A DNA stretch of 64,000 nt from CAWABB01 sp963780165 (GCA_963780165.1 CAWABB010000007.1:434001-498000), one strand, 5' to 3'; positions 1 through 9,594 are shown, numbered from the stretch's first letter. A program made the numbers and translations. Notes: a model not told the origin generated them from the letters alone.

Positions 1-361
1 CCTCGCGAAACACCTGCACCATGACCATCCACGCCAGGATGAGAGATGAGGCCATGGACATCGACAGATTGAACACCAGCAGATCGGTCCCCGGGATGCC
101 TCGGCTGAGCCACCGTCCGGCCACTGCCGCAATCATCAGGACCGTGCCGGCGACGATCACCCCGCGCGTCCGGGTGACCGCGGTCAGCCCGGCGAGCAGG
201 ACCAGCGAAAAGGAGATGTCGAAGAGAAGCGTCAGAAGCGGGGCCCCTTCTGCCGCCAGGTGCGGGAGCACGAAGATGGTGACAGCAAGCAGCAGCACGA
301 GAATCGACAGCCCGCGATCGGTAGACCAGAGCTCTGTAAACGTTTTGGGGATGGGGGGCAT
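1..361 (-). CDS. Multi-pass membrane protein, N-terminal part (possibly ion-channel family)
   Basis: The gene enters from beyond the left edge of the window, so only about the first 120 residues are visible, starting MPPIPKTFTELW at position 361. The visible part is very hydrophobic and shows about four transmembrane segments with a short basic loop (TRTRG) between the second and third. The ATG lies 8 bases after the stop of the phosphofructokinase gene, on the same strand, so the two may be co-transcribed. The short N-terminus followed by four helices resembles the N-terminal half of bacterial two-pore-type potassium channel proteins. The pore motif would lie outside the window, so this identity is a guess. 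Confidence 0.55.
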   Translation of the reverse strand, partial: MPPIPKTFTELWSTDRGLSILVLLLAVTIFVLPHLAAEGAPLLTLLFDISFSLVLLAGLTAVTRTRGVIVAGTVLMIAAVAGRWLSRGIPGTDLLVFNLSMSMASSLILAWMVMVQVFRE

Positions 362-369
362 TGACGGCG

Positions 370-1662
370 TCAGTCTGTCATCCTTGATGGTTGGCCGGTT
401 GACGCGAGAACGCTGCTCCAAAGCTCCCCTCCAGGATCGATCTTCTTTCGTCGAGACACGGCGAGCGCGATGGGGACGTGTGTGAACCGGTGGTTCCAGA
501 AGCCGACGACCATGTCCGTGCGTCCGGACATCCCCGCATGGACCGCACACTGGCCAAGGAGCAGACAGAATGCGGAATCGTGGGGGTTTGCTGGCACGCT
601 GCGGATCGTGTAGCTCGGATCGATGTACTTCAGCGTAATCGCCGTCCCCGAGGACCTGAAGTGCGTGTTGATGGCGTCCTTGAGAAACAGGCCAATGTCA
701 CCGTGCTTCACGTTCCCGGAAGCATCACGCTCGCCGGCACCGCCGAGATGTTCCTGACCCGCACCCTCTGCGACTACGATCAGGGCGTGGCCCCTTCTCT
801 GGAGCCGGTCCTCAAGGAGCTGCAGGAACCTGCCCATGCCGAATGGCACTTCCGGCACCAGGCAGAAATTCGCCTTGCTGCTGACGAGCACCGTGAATGC
901 TGCGATGAATCCGGAGTCGCGCCCCATCAACTTCACGAGGCCGACCCCGTTGACGGCAGCCTCGGCCTCGATATTGGCGGCTGCTGTGGCCCTTTGAGCT
1001 TCCGCCACGGCTGTTTCAAACCCGAATGTCTTCTGAAGAAAGGAGATGTCGTTGTCGATCGTCTTCGGAATCCCTATGACGCTAATGTGCAATCCCAGAC
1101 GCAGGGCCGTGTCAGCGATCATCCTGGCTCCCTTGAGGGTCCCGTCACCGCCAACCGCGAACAGGATGCTGATCCCCAACTCCTTCAACGTGGCAACCAT
1201 CTCCCCCGCATCCTGCGGCCCGCGTGACGTACCCAGGATTGTTCCGCCAAATTCGTGGATCCGTTCGACCGATTCCGGCGTCAGCTTTAGCGGCTCGTGC
1301 GTGAACGGACGCACCAGGCCGCCGTAGCCGTATCGGAATCCGTACACCGTGCGGACTCCATAGTGATGATACAAGCTCAGGACGATCGCCCGGATAACAT
1401 CGTTCATCCCCGGACAGAGCCCACCGCATGTCACAATACCGCAGGCCAGCCGTTCGGGATTGAAGTAGATCCGTTCCCTGGGGCCGGCAATCTCCATCGC
1501 CGGGACGGGCTCGCCCGCGCGGGTGCGCGTCATGACGGCATCCAGGTGGGTATCGAAGATCAGGCGCTCGCCGTCGTTGGCGAAGCGCACCCCGGTCATC
1601 GGGGAGGCGTGGCTACACTCCCCGAGCCGGGGAATCGTAAAGTCCAGGCTGTTGTCCGTCAC
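370..1662 (-). CDS. pfkA: 6-phosphofructokinase, plant-like ATP-type sequence group
   Basis: This enzyme phosphorylates fructose 6-phosphate to fructose 1,6-bisphosphate in glycolysis. Family motifs are visible in order: CGGLCPGMNDVI (phosphate loop), GGDGT, PKTIDND (catalytic Asp) and MGRDSGF. In this superfamily a Gly in GGDG favours ATP, whereas GGDD is typical of pyrophosphate enzymes. The combination GGDGT plus PKTIDND is the one seen in plant-like ATP enzymes, so ATP is the likely donor. At about 430 aa it is longer than the 320-aa E. coli type because of an N-terminal extension. I chose the GTG at 1662, which has an AGGTGA Shine-Dalgarno sequence 7 bases upstream. An in-frame GTG at 1719 has no ribosome site. 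Confidence 0.9.
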   Translation of the reverse strand: MTDNSLDFTIPRLGECSHASPMTGVRFANDGERLIFDTHLDAVMTRTRAGEPVPAMEIAGPRERIYFNPERLACGIVTCGGLCPGMNDVIRAIVLSLYHHYGVRTVYGFRYGYGGLVRPFTHEPLKLTPESVERIHEFGGTILGTSRGPQDAGEMVATLKELGISILFAVGGDGTLKGARMIADTALRLGLHISVIGIPKTIDNDISFLQKTFGFETAVAEAQRATAAANIEAEAAVNGVGLVKLMGRDSGFIAAFTVLVSSKANFCLVPEVPFGMGRFLQLLEDRLQRRGHALIVVAEGAGQEHLGGAGERDASGNVKHGDIGLFLKDAINTHFRSSGTAITLKYIDPSYTIRSVPANPHDSAFCLLLGQCAVHAGMSGRTDMVVGFWNHRFTHVPIALAVSRRKKIDPGGELWSSVLASTGQPSRMTD

Positions 1663-1784
1663 AATGCTCTCACCTCTCTCCACACTTGCATGCGACACAT
1701 CCCAGATGTACCGATTCACCTGAGATACGCTCTTGCGTCCCTGTGCCGTCCTTCCGGCTGGATGTTCTTCCGCCCCGGGCGTGG

Positions 1785-3269
1785 TTACTTCTTGTACATG
1801 GTCTTGTCGAGCCCGGTCAACTTGACAGGATCAAGCAATTCCTTGATCTGCGGTTCGGTCAGGATCTTCTTCTCACGGATGATTTCCAGAATCCCCTTCC
1901 CCGACTTGTACGCTTCGGCTGCAAGCTCCGTCGATTTCTCGTACCCGAGCACAGGGTTGAGCGCCGTGACGATTCCGACCGTCGTTTCCATGTACCGGGC
2001 GAGCACCTTCTCGTTGACGGTGATGCCGTCGACGCATTTCGTTCGGAATGCCATGGAGCCCCTGTACAGCAAGCTCTGCGACTCTATCACGGCCAAACCG
2101 GCGAGCGGCTCGTACGCATTCAGCTGCAGTTGTCCGGAGTGGGCTGCCAGCGTGACGCTGTAATCGTTCCCCATGACCCTGAACGCAATGATATTCATGA
2201 CCTCGGGCATCACCGGATTTACCTTCCCGGGCATGATCGATGAACCCGGCTGCAGCGGGGGCAGATTGATCTCGAAGAGGCCGGCCCTCGGCCCGGACGA
2301 CAGCAGAATCAGATCGCTCGAAATCTTCGACAGTTTCACCGCCAGGCTCTTCAGAGCGCTGGAATACACCACGAATCCCTGCTGGTCCCATGTAGCGGTG
2401 ATCATGTCCCTGGCGGGCACGATCGGCTTGCCGGTGAGTTTCGCCAGATGCTGGGCGACCTTTTCAGCGTAGCCCTTTGGCGCATTCAGACCCGTTCCGA
2501 TCGCAGTGGCGCCCATGTTGACTTCGTACAGGTACTTCTCCGCGTCTTTGAGGAGCTTGATTTCGCCCTCAAGCCCGGCGGCGAACGCATGGAACTCCTG
2601 CCCGACCGTCATAGGGACCGCGTCCTGCATCTCCGTCCGTCCCATTTTGACGATTTCCAGAAACGCATCCCCCTTCTTCCGGAACGAATCGGCAAGCTTC
2701 TGAATCTCCTCGACCAGCCTGTCGTTCCTGAGGAGGAACGCGACCTTGATGGCCGTCGGATACGAGTCGTTGGTCGACTGAGACATGTTCAGGTGATCAT
2801 GCGGCTCGACGATCGTGTACTCGCCCTTCTTGTGGCCGGTCAGCTCGAGGGCAATATTCGCAAGGACCTCGTTGGCATTCATGTTCGTGGATGTGCCAGC
2901 GCCGCCCTGGTACCAGTCCACCACAAACTGGTCGTGGTACTTGCCGTCCAGCACCGCCTTGCAGGCCTTCTCGATGGCGTCGCGCGTCTCCGGTTTCATC
3001 GCTCCGACGTCCGTGTTGGCCCTGGCGGCGGCAAGCTTCACCATCGCCCAGGCTTCGACGAAGCCGGGATAATGGTTGATCAGCACGCCCGACAGCTGGA
3101 AATTCTCGAGTGCGCGCATGGTCTGGACGCCGTAGTATTTGTCCGCCGGAATCTGCATTTCCCCCAGCAGGTCCTTTTCTGTTCGGAATTTCTCCTGCGC
3201 CGGGACGGCCGGTACCAGCACCGCCAGGCACATCAGCAACGCAAGAAGCGTGAAAAGTTTCGAACGCAT
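1785..3269 (-). CDS. aspA: Aspartate ammonia-lyase with signal peptide
   Basis: Aspartase converts L-aspartate to fumarate and ammonia. The fumarase/aspartase signature GSSIMPGKVNP is at about residues 342-352, and the N-terminal DLLGEMQIPADKYYG block is typical of the family. The protein is 494 aa, versus about 478 in E. coli. The extra length is a clear Sec signal peptide at residues 1-25: MRSK, then a long hydrophobic core, then VPAQ as the likely cleavage site. Aspartases are normally cytoplasmic, so export is unusual. The start at 3269 sits 8 bases after GGAAGG; the ATG at 3275 would be only 2 bases from it. The gene follows the Dcu transporter by 25 bases and ends the asparaginase/glutaminase cluster. 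Confidence 0.92.
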   Translation of the reverse strand: MRSKLFTLLALLMCLAVLVPAVPAQEKFRTEKDLLGEMQIPADKYYGVQTMRALENFQLSGVLINHYPGFVEAWAMVKLAAARANTDVGAMKPETRDAIEKACKAVLDGKYHDQFVVDWYQGGAGTSTNMNANEVLANIALELTGHKKGEYTIVEPHDHLNMSQSTNDSYPTAIKVAFLLRNDRLVEEIQKLADSFRKKGDAFLEIVKMGRTEMQDAVPMTVGQEFHAFAAGLEGEIKLLKDAEKYLYEVNMGATAIGTGLNAPKGYAEKVAQHLAKLTGKPIVPARDMITATWDQQGFVVYSSALKSLAVKLSKISSDLILLSSGPRAGLFEINLPPLQPGSSIMPGKVNPVMPEVMNIIAFRVMGNDYSVTLAAHSGQLQLNAYEPLAGLAVIESQSLLYRGSMAFRTKCVDGITVNEKVLARYMETTVGIVTALNPVLGYEKSTELAAEAYKSGKGILEIIREKKILTEPQIKELLDPVKLTGLDKTMYKK

Positions 3270-3294
3270 GGTCATACCCTTCCGATGTGTGGAG

Positions 3295-4626
3295 TCAGAG
3301 CAATATGCTGCCAAGGAGCAGCGCGAAGACCGTCGAGGCCGCTGTCGTCACAAGCCCCGGCCGCATGAAGCTATGGTTCAGGAGGTACTTCCCGATTCGC
3401 GTGCTGCCGGTCTGGTCGAACGAGACGGCCGCCAGGACAGTCCCGTAGGTCGGCAGGAAGAACGATCCGTTGACGGCCGGATAGACCCCGACGAGGACAG
3501 ACGCGGGCAGGCCGATGGCGACCGCGACAGGCAACAACGTGACGACCGTCGCCGCCTGGCTTATCAGGAGCACGGAAAGAACAAAGAGGGCGAGCGACAG
3601 GACCCACGGAGCCTGCCGGACGATTTCCGAAATGCCGCTGACGATCTCCGCCCTGTTCCCTTCGAAGAAGGAGGATCCCATCCATGACACGCCCAGAATC
3701 GAGATGACGGCCACGATACCGCCGCGCATAATGGTGTTCTTGACGGTCTCGTCGGGCTTCGCCTTGAAGAGGACCATGATGAGTCCGGCGGCCGCCAGCA
3801 TGACGATCATGATGGCCTGTCCGGTCTCGACCTGCCCCATCTCGGTGTGTCCCTCGGCGAACACCTGGTAGTGCGGCCGCAACTGGGGAAATACCCCCAG
3901 AAGAACCACCGATACCATGGCGAGGAGAAACAGCACGAGCGATCCGCGGGCGTTCCGGAGAGCCTCGCCGGAGAACACGCGCTCTTCAGAAGAGATTTTG
4001 ACCTGCCCGTTCCTGACCCGCTCCTGGAAAACAGGATCTTCGCTCAATTTCTTCCCCCTCCATGCGACCGAGAGGATGCCGACGGTGACGCCCAGGAGCG
4101 TCGCCGGTATGATGACCATCAGGATGTCAACCAAAGACACCTGGAGCGATCCCAGCGCGCCGACCATCGCGACGGTGGCGGCGCTGATGGGCGACGCGAT
4201 GAGGCCCGCCTGGGATGCGATGACGCTCATCGAGAGTGGCCGTTCCGGACGGATGTCAGCCTTTGCGGCCACCTCCACGATCACCGGCATGAGGGCATAG
4301 ATCACGTGCTGCGTCCCGCTGGCGAAGACGAGCAGGTACGTGACGAACGGTGCGACGAAGGTGATATATGCCGGCTTCTTCCTCATGACCTTGCCGGCAA
4401 TGGACACAAGGTAATCGAGCCCGCCGGCGGCCTGCATCGCGGCAAGCGCGGTGATGACAGCGATGATCATGCCGAGGACGATGGAGGGCGGCGAGCCCGG
4501 GGGGAGTCCGAAGCCGAACACGAGGATGACGAGGCCAATGCCTCCCGCAGCCCCGAGGCCGATCCCTCCGAGCCGGGCACCCAGGACGATACAGGCGAGA
4601 AGCAGAACGAGCTCAATCCACATCAT
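3295..4626 (-). CDS. dcuB: Anaerobic C4-dicarboxylate transporter, Dcu family
   Basis: This 443-aa inner-membrane protein has about 10-12 hydrophobic segments over its whole length. The start (MMWIELVLLLACIVLGARLGG), the FASGTQHVIYALMPVI block and the final LLNHSFMRPGLV stretch match the DcuA/DcuB family. These transporters exchange or take up aspartate, fumarate, malate and succinate. The ATG at 4626 has AGGAGG 7 bases upstream. It lies between asparaginase and aspartase, which make aspartate and fumarate. Its likely job is uptake of those products or fumarate/succinate exchange. DcuA and DcuB cannot be told apart here, so the gene symbol is provisional. Confidence 0.9.
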   Translation of the reverse strand: MMWIELVLLLACIVLGARLGGIGLGAAGGIGLVILVFGFGLPPGSPPSIVLGMIIAVITALAAMQAAGGLDYLVSIAGKVMRKKPAYITFVAPFVTYLLVFASGTQHVIYALMPVIVEVAAKADIRPERPLSMSVIASQAGLIASPISAATVAMVGALGSLQVSLVDILMVIIPATLLGVTVGILSVAWRGKKLSEDPVFQERVRNGQVKISSEERVFSGEALRNARGSLVLFLLAMVSVVLLGVFPQLRPHYQVFAEGHTEMGQVETGQAIMIVMLAAAGLIMVLFKAKPDETVKNTIMRGGIVAVISILGVSWMGSSFFEGNRAEIVSGISEIVRQAPWVLSLALFVLSVLLISQAATVVTLLPVAVAIGLPASVLVGVYPAVNGSFFLPTYGTVLAAVSFDQTGSTRIGKYLLNHSFMRPGLVTTAASTVFALLLGSILL

Positions 4627-4802
4627 GGAAGCACCTCCTGCTCAATATGCAGTTACAGGATGCGCGGACCGGCTCCCCCGGCACGAAGGGGCGGAACGCC
4701 GCCCGGCGCCGAAACGCGGCCGGGGACCCACGAGGCTCATCGATCGATACAGCCCCTCAGGACCCCGGCCTGCCGCTCCACACGTGCGCCGACGGCCTCC
4801 CG

Positions 4803-5867
4803 TCAGTACGCTTCAAACATCTCCTGAATCTGCTTCGGATCCGGGGTCTTGGTGAGGGCCAGCTTCAGGAGGACTCGCGCCTTTGACGGCAGCAACTCGC
4901 CTGCCGCTACGAATCCATACTGATCGTCGTTGATTTCCGAGTTCCTCCATGTCCGGCCCGTCGGGACCCTGCTGGAACGGACGCAGACCACCCCGGCCTT
5001 TGCCGCGCGCCCCAATGCCTCCAACGCTTTCGATGTCATGTTCCCGTCACCCACGCCGGCCATGACGATCCCCTTCGCGCCGGCCTTCACGGCGGCGTCG
5101 ATAAGGTCAGCCGACATGTCGGCGTGAGCATAGAGGACATCCACACGCGGAAGCGCCGTCATTCCGGCGACGGAGAACTCCGATCCGTTCGTGTGCTTCC
5201 GAAATGGAACTCGGAAATACGTCTGCTTCCCGTAAAGCGTCGTTCCGAGGAGTCCGTACTGCGGCGACATGAATGTCTGCACCGACGTCGTGTTGGTCTT
5301 TGTGATATCGCGGCCGCTGTGGATGTCATCGTTGGCCGCCACCATCACGCCCCTGCCACGCGACTGCGGATCGCCCGCAACCGCGACGGCATTGAAGATG
5401 TTGAGCGGTCCGTCGGCGCTCAGGGCCGTGGACGGACGCATCGAGCCGGTCAGGACTACAGGTTTCTGGCTCTTCACCACGAGATGGAGGAAATACGCCG
5501 TCTCCTCCATCGTGTCGGTTCCGTGCGTGATCACGATGCCGTCCACGGAATCGGCCGCCAGGATTTCGTTCACGCGTTTCGCCAGCTTGAGCCAGATTTC
5601 ATCTGACATGTCCTGGCTTCCTATGCTGGCAATCTGTTCACCCGTGATACGGGCGATATCCTTCAGCGTCGGGACCGCCGCGACGAGCGCGTCCACGGTG
5701 ACCGCGCCCGACGTGTATCCCACCGACGTCTTCGTTTCCGCCGACCCGGCAATGGTGCCGCCGGTTGCCAGGATCACGATCCTGGGGAGTTTTTTTGCCT
5801 GCCCCTGGGCCGGCAGGCCAATCGGAAGCACCAGGAGCGCGAGCAGAACGACAAGTACCCGCTTCAT
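4803..5867 (-). CDS. ansB: Type II (periplasmic) L-asparaginase
   Basis: The enzyme hydrolyses L-asparagine to aspartate and ammonia. Both catalytic threonine motifs are present: ILATGGTIAG (Thr38) and ITHGTDTMEET (Thr117, Asp118). SQDMSDE supplies the substrate-binding Ser84. Residues 1-23 form a Sec signal peptide (MKRVLVVLLALLVLPIG, then LPAQGQA), so the mature enzyme should act in the periplasm, as type II enzymes do. At 354 aa it is the usual size for an exported form. The start has AAAGGTGA about 5 bases upstream. Its product aspartate is the substrate of the exported aspartase two genes downstream. Confidence 0.95.
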   Translation of the reverse strand: MKRVLVVLLALLVLPIGLPAQGQAKKLPRIVILATGGTIAGSAETKTSVGYTSGAVTVDALVAAVPTLKDIARITGEQIASIGSQDMSDEIWLKLAKRVNEILAADSVDGIVITHGTDTMEETAYFLHLVVKSQKPVVLTGSMRPSTALSADGPLNIFNAVAVAGDPQSRGRGVMVAANDDIHSGRDITKTNTTSVQTFMSPQYGLLGTTLYGKQTYFRVPFRKHTNGSEFSVAGMTALPRVDVLYAHADMSADLIDAAVKAGAKGIVMAGVGDGNMTSKALEALGRAAKAGVVCVRSSRVPTGRTWRNSEINDDQYGFVAAGELLPSKARVLLKLALTKTPDPKQIQEMFEAY

Positions 5868-5930
5868 TGTTCACCTTTCTTGTTCTGGAGGGCATTGAGA
5901 CCGGGACAGAACATGATCCCAAGCCGACGA

Positions 5931-6959
5931 TTACTTCATCTTCGGCGCGTACGGATTGCCGCCGAGAGCATTGGAAATTTCCTCGATGGTCTTCTGGGCC
6001 TTCACGCTGTTCCCGGCCTTGTCGAGGGGCGGCGAAATCACCGCGATTCCCCACTTCCCGGGCGACACCGCGATGATCCCTCCGCCGACCCCGCTCTTGG
6101 CCGGAAGTCCCGTGCGGTACAGCCACTTCCCCGAATCGTCGTACAGGCCCGCAGTCGCCATGATAGCAAGGATACCGGGCACATACTTCGCATCCACAAC
6201 CTGCTTGTTGGTCATCGGGTTACGGCCGCCGTTCGCCAGCGTTGCGGCCATCACGCCGAGGTCCTTCGCGTTCACGCTGATCGCGCACTGCTCGGTGTAG
6301 ATGTCGCACGCACGGAACGGATTGTCTTTGATGTGGCCGTAGGCGAACATCAGTTGAGCGATCGCCTGGTTCCGCTGGTTTGTCTCGGCTTCCGATTTGA
6401 AGACCTCCTGATTGACCGAGAGGGTACGGCCTGCGAAGTCACTGTGGTTCGCGAGGATCTTCTCCCAGATCACGTTCCGGTCTTCCCCCGCCACCATGCT
6501 CGTCGTCGCAATCGCGCCGGCATTCACCAGGGGGTTCATCTCGGCGCCTTTGTACTGTTCGACTGCGACGATCGAATTGAACACCTGGCCCGTGGCATCC
6601 ACTCCCATGTTGTTCACAATCGCATCCCCGCCCGACTGTTGCATCACCTGGGCGAGCGTGAACACTTTCGAGATCGACTGGATCGACACTTCGGATTTGA
6701 GGTCGCCCAGGGCGTACACGGTGCCGTCCACGGTCACGAGGGCGATGCCATAGATATTCGGGTCCACCTTGGCCAGCGCGGGGATGTAGTCCGCATTGGC
6801 GCCCTCTTTCAGGTTGCGGTACTTTTCATAGGCGGCTTTGAGCGCAGCCTGGATTTCGTCCGGCGTTTGGGCCGTTGCGGGCGCCACAGCGCCCAGGAGA
6901 AGTGCTGCGGCGAACAGCGCCAACAGCATCGTGCGTCCAACAATGATGCGACGATTCAT
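5931..6959 (-). CDS. glsA: Glutaminase with signal peptide
   Basis: This serine-dependent glutaminase (beta-lactamase-like fold) deamidates glutamine to glutamate. The Ser-x-x-Lys catalytic motif is QSISK (Ser95, Lys98), and MNPLVNAGAIAT is a further family signature. Residues 1-30 are a signal peptide (basic MNRRIIVGR, hydrophobic core, APATAQ cleavage region). The family is mostly cytoplasmic in well-studied bacteria, so export is notable. I start at the ATG at 6959, 8 bases after GGAGG; an in-frame ATG at 6974 lies inside the ribosome-site region. The gene starts 5 bases after the porin stop, which suggests translational coupling. Confidence 0.93.
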   Translation of the reverse strand: MNRRIIVGRTMLLALFAAALLLGAVAPATAQTPDEIQAALKAAYEKYRNLKEGANADYIPALAKVDPNIYGIALVTVDGTVYALGDLKSEVSIQSISKVFTLAQVMQQSGGDAIVNNMGVDATGQVFNSIVAVEQYKGAEMNPLVNAGAIATTSMVAGEDRNVIWEKILANHSDFAGRTLSVNQEVFKSEAETNQRNQAIAQLMFAYGHIKDNPFRACDIYTEQCAISVNAKDLGVMAATLANGGRNPMTNKQVVDAKYVPGILAIMATAGLYDDSGKWLYRTGLPAKSGVGGGIIAVSPGKWGIAVISPPLDKAGNSVKAQKTIEEISNALGGNPYAPKMK

Positions 6960-6963
6960 CACA

Positions 6964-8196
6964 CTATCCTCCAATGCTCAGTGAGAAGTTGTACTTGAAT
7001 GTGAACTGTATCCGATAATCGTCGACGGCCCAGCCGTCAGATTTATTCTCGCGCCGCCCGTACTGGAACTCGCCTCCCACCATCACGTCCTTTGCCGGAT
7101 AGTGCAGCAAGTTCACCAGGGCGTAGTGGCCGGCCTTGAAAGCGTCCGCCGCCTGCCCATCGGTGTTGTCCATGTTCAGGAGCGAATACCCTATCGTGCT
7201 GCTCCACTGCTTGTTCCAGTAGTGATCGTAGAACAGCACAACGCCCACCATGGGGATTGGCTCCCCGATGTCGTAGGCCGCGTTGAAGCTCGTGTCCGTG
7301 ATCACCGCCTGCTTGATCCCGACATCCACGGTTGCGTCGTTCATGTAGTTCTGGATTCCCTGACCGTACACAACCTGCGCATGCAGCCGGTCCATCTCAC
7401 CCACCGTCACGCCCGCGCTAAGGTTCAGTCCCCATCCGATTGCGTCGCCTGACAGGTCGAACCGCTCCTTGCCCAGATCATCCCACTTGATATAGCGAAC
7501 GATCCCGGCAGCTTCAACGTACCCCCATGTCCGTCCCCAACGATATTCGGCCGAGACGTCCGGATATGGGAACCGCCCCTTAACATCCGACAGTTCCGCG
7601 AACCCCGAGTAGATGCCTCCATCTCCGCTCGCACCCGGACGCTCCAGCGCGATGGTCATCCGCGTGTCACCCTGGATGGGCATCCACCTCACCTGGACGT
7701 TCCGGAAGAAGACCATGCCGCTCGGTCCCCAGTACTCGACCGAATTCGGGAACACATCGATGTCCATGAACGGACTCCAGTACTGCCCGGCTCCGAACTG
7801 ACCCAACTCGCCGTAGGCGTGGCGAAGCCTGATCGTCGTCTGCCCCGCATCGACGCCCACGCCGAACATTTCGAATTCAAAGATCGTCCGCAACTCGCCA
7901 AGATCTGTCGGGACGAAGCTCTTCACACCGAACCGAGACTGACGTACGCTGGAAAACCATCGACCGTCCTTGCCGAACTGCTCGGAGAAGGCCGGCAATT
8001 TCGTCGGACGCATCACATCGAACCAGCTGGGATCGTTCTGTTTGAACTGATACCCCATGTCCAGCATCGCGAACCCGTAGATATCCAGGCGAGGCTTGGC
8101 CTCTTGCGCAAAAACATCAGACACGATCATCGCCATAATCGCGCAGCAGAGCAGCGCGCCGAGGCTTGATCGGTGAGAGAGTAATTGTGTCAGCAT
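6964..8196 (-). CDS. DcaP-like outer-membrane porin
   Basis: The protein is 410 aa with a signal peptide (MLTQLLSHRSSLGALL through VFAQEA). It is followed by a beta-barrel-type sequence beginning LDIYGFAMLDMGYQF, with motifs QSRFGVK, TIFEFEMFG, RLRHAYGELG and GQYWSPFMD. These match the DcaP-like porin family, which in Acinetobacter is linked to dicarboxylate uptake. It ends in an alternating strand typical of barrel proteins. The start at 8196 has GGAGG 6 bases upstream; longer in-frame starts have none. It is the first gene of the glsA-ansB-dcu-aspA cluster and probably lets amino and dicarboxylic acids into the periplasm. Confidence 0.85.
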   Translation of the reverse strand: MLTQLLSHRSSLGALLCCAIMAMIVSDVFAQEAKPRLDIYGFAMLDMGYQFKQNDPSWFDVMRPTKLPAFSEQFGKDGRWFSSVRQSRFGVKSFVPTDLGELRTIFEFEMFGVGVDAGQTTIRLRHAYGELGQFGAGQYWSPFMDIDVFPNSVEYWGPSGMVFFRNVQVRWMPIQGDTRMTIALERPGASGDGGIYSGFAELSDVKGRFPYPDVSAEYRWGRTWGYVEAAGIVRYIKWDDLGKERFDLSGDAIGWGLNLSAGVTVGEMDRLHAQVVYGQGIQNYMNDATVDVGIKQAVITDTSFNAAYDIGEPIPMVGVVLFYDHYWNKQWSSTIGYSLLNMDNTDGQAADAFKAGHYALVNLLHYPAKDVMVGGEFQYGRRENKSDGWAVDDYRIQFTFKYNFSLSIGG

Positions 8197-8524
8197 ATCA
8201 GTCCTCCGTGGAAAGGTATGGAATGGCACCGCGACACTTTTCCCGTACAAATCCAGATACGCATCCCCGGTAGATCGATGGGTACTGACACCTTGAACGG
8301 CCGAGGATCGTCGCATGCAGTTCTACATCGGAAATTGACGTGCCGGGCCAGGCGATCGCCAAGCAGTGGCATGTATTCAAAATGAGGGAGGCCCGGAGTT
8401 GGCATGGCCAACATACGCAAGCAGCCCGCCAACATCAATAGTGGTGGGGTTGACAATCGGCCCAAAACCGCGGAAACATCCCCTTGCTCTCAGGCGGGAG
8501 CCGTGCCAGATCGATGTCTCCACC
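8197..8524. other. Intergenic region upstream of the porin-asparaginase cluster
   Basis: This 328-base stretch lies between the 3' end of a lipoprotein gene and the start of the porin gene, both on the minus strand. It should hold the promoter of the amide/aspartate cluster. Apart from the porin's Shine-Dalgarno sequence I see no convincing promoter, terminator hairpin or coding sequence. Confidence 0.5.
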
Positions 8525-9565
8525 TCATGGCAGGGGGACGACTTTCCTGGCAAGCCCCCCGGCCATCCCTACGACATCGAAGAGCGGCGGGACCGCTATG
8601 CCATCCCCAAGGTTGCGATGCGACTGCGCCCAGATCGCCACGGCATTCCGAGCGACTTTTATCTTCTCGTCGATACCGAGGCGCAGACTTTCCAGCTCCT
8701 CCTGCTTCGCCAGATAGCCAGCCTTCTCGGATTTCAGCTGGTTCAGGTATGCGTCGACCCGGTCAAGCCTCTGCGTGAGCGCGTCCTCTGCCGCATTATA
8801 CATAGCCGGAGTGGGCTTCTCGGGTGACGTGATGGATTCCCTGACCGAGGGATCAGCCTCTATTGCCTTCGCGAGGGCGGCACGATCGCCCTTCCGGGCG
8901 TCATACAGAAGCGTTGCGGCATACTGTGTCTCCGTCTGCATTCGGACAAGCCCCGTGTAGTTCCGGCGTTTCTCAGCATACTTTGCCTCAACCTCACGGT
9001 CTACGGCCGCGATGGCAACCGGAACCTCCTCGTCAATTCTGTCAAGCGCCCGATTCAGCGCCAGGACGACTGCATTGACGAGCGGCGCCGCCGCCGCTAT
9101 CCCCTCGCGGAATTCCGACGCGCGCTCGATGTCAGAGTATACAGAGTCCAGCAAGGCTGGACTTACGCCGAGCGTGTCCAGGGTGGCCGGGCTGGCGACT
9201 TTGGCCATGGCTTCCCTCAGATACTGCGCAAGCAGCCTGTTCTTCTCCTTGTCAGATTTTGCCGACATGTTGAGCGCAACAAGCTGATTGGAATACATCA
9301 CGAGGGCGCGCAGCCCGCGAATCACCGGTTGGGCTTTGTCACGAAACCCGGCCACTGCCGGCAAGCTATAGTACTCTTTCAACTCGCTCCAGCGAACGGG
9401 CCGACTGACCTTGGCGGCTTCCGCAAACATGATCTGGGTGTTTTCTGCAAATGGCGCCATGTCAATCGCGCGTGAGCCCTGGAATACAGAGCAGCCCGTC
9501 TGGAACACGAGCACGAAAGCCGGAAGTCCTGCGTGGAGGATCAGGTGAAAAATGTGCTTGGTCAT
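8525..9565 (-). CDS. Putative lipoprotein with helical repeats, function unknown
   Basis: The 346-aa protein begins with a lipoprotein-like leader ending FQTGCS, so Cys25 may be lipid-modified; the -3 position of the lipobox is not ideal. The rest is mostly charged and alanine-rich helix, with a probable coiled coil near residues 270-310 (LNQLKSEKAGYLAKQEELES). I do not recognise a family. A GGGAG sequence lies about 9 bases before the ATG. It is 29 bases downstream of an Omp85-type barrel on the same strand, so both may belong to one envelope unit. Confidence 0.75.
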   Translation of the reverse strand: MTKHIFHLILHAGLPAFVLVFQTGCSVFQGSRAIDMAPFAENTQIMFAEAAKVSRPVRWSELKEYYSLPAVAGFRDKAQPVIRGLRALVMYSNQLVALNMSAKSDKEKNRLLAQYLREAMAKVASPATLDTLGVSPALLDSVYSDIERASEFREGIAAAAPLVNAVVLALNRALDRIDEEVPVAIAAVDREVEAKYAEKRRNYTGLVRMQTETQYAATLLYDARKGDRAALAKAIEADPSVRESITSPEKPTPAMYNAAEDALTQRLDRVDAYLNQLKSEKAGYLAKQEELESLRLGIDEKIKVARNAVAIWAQSHRNLGDGIAVPPLFDVVGMAGGLARKVVPLP

Positions 9566-9594
9566 TGTCGTAGCTCCCTGAACGCTGTCTGCTT

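Noticed and set aside
1297..2163. Long plus-strand open frames opposite phosphofructokinase and aspartase (and many like them across the window)
   Set aside because: High GC content keeps antisense frames open. The opposite-strand genes have clear family motifs, and these frames have none.
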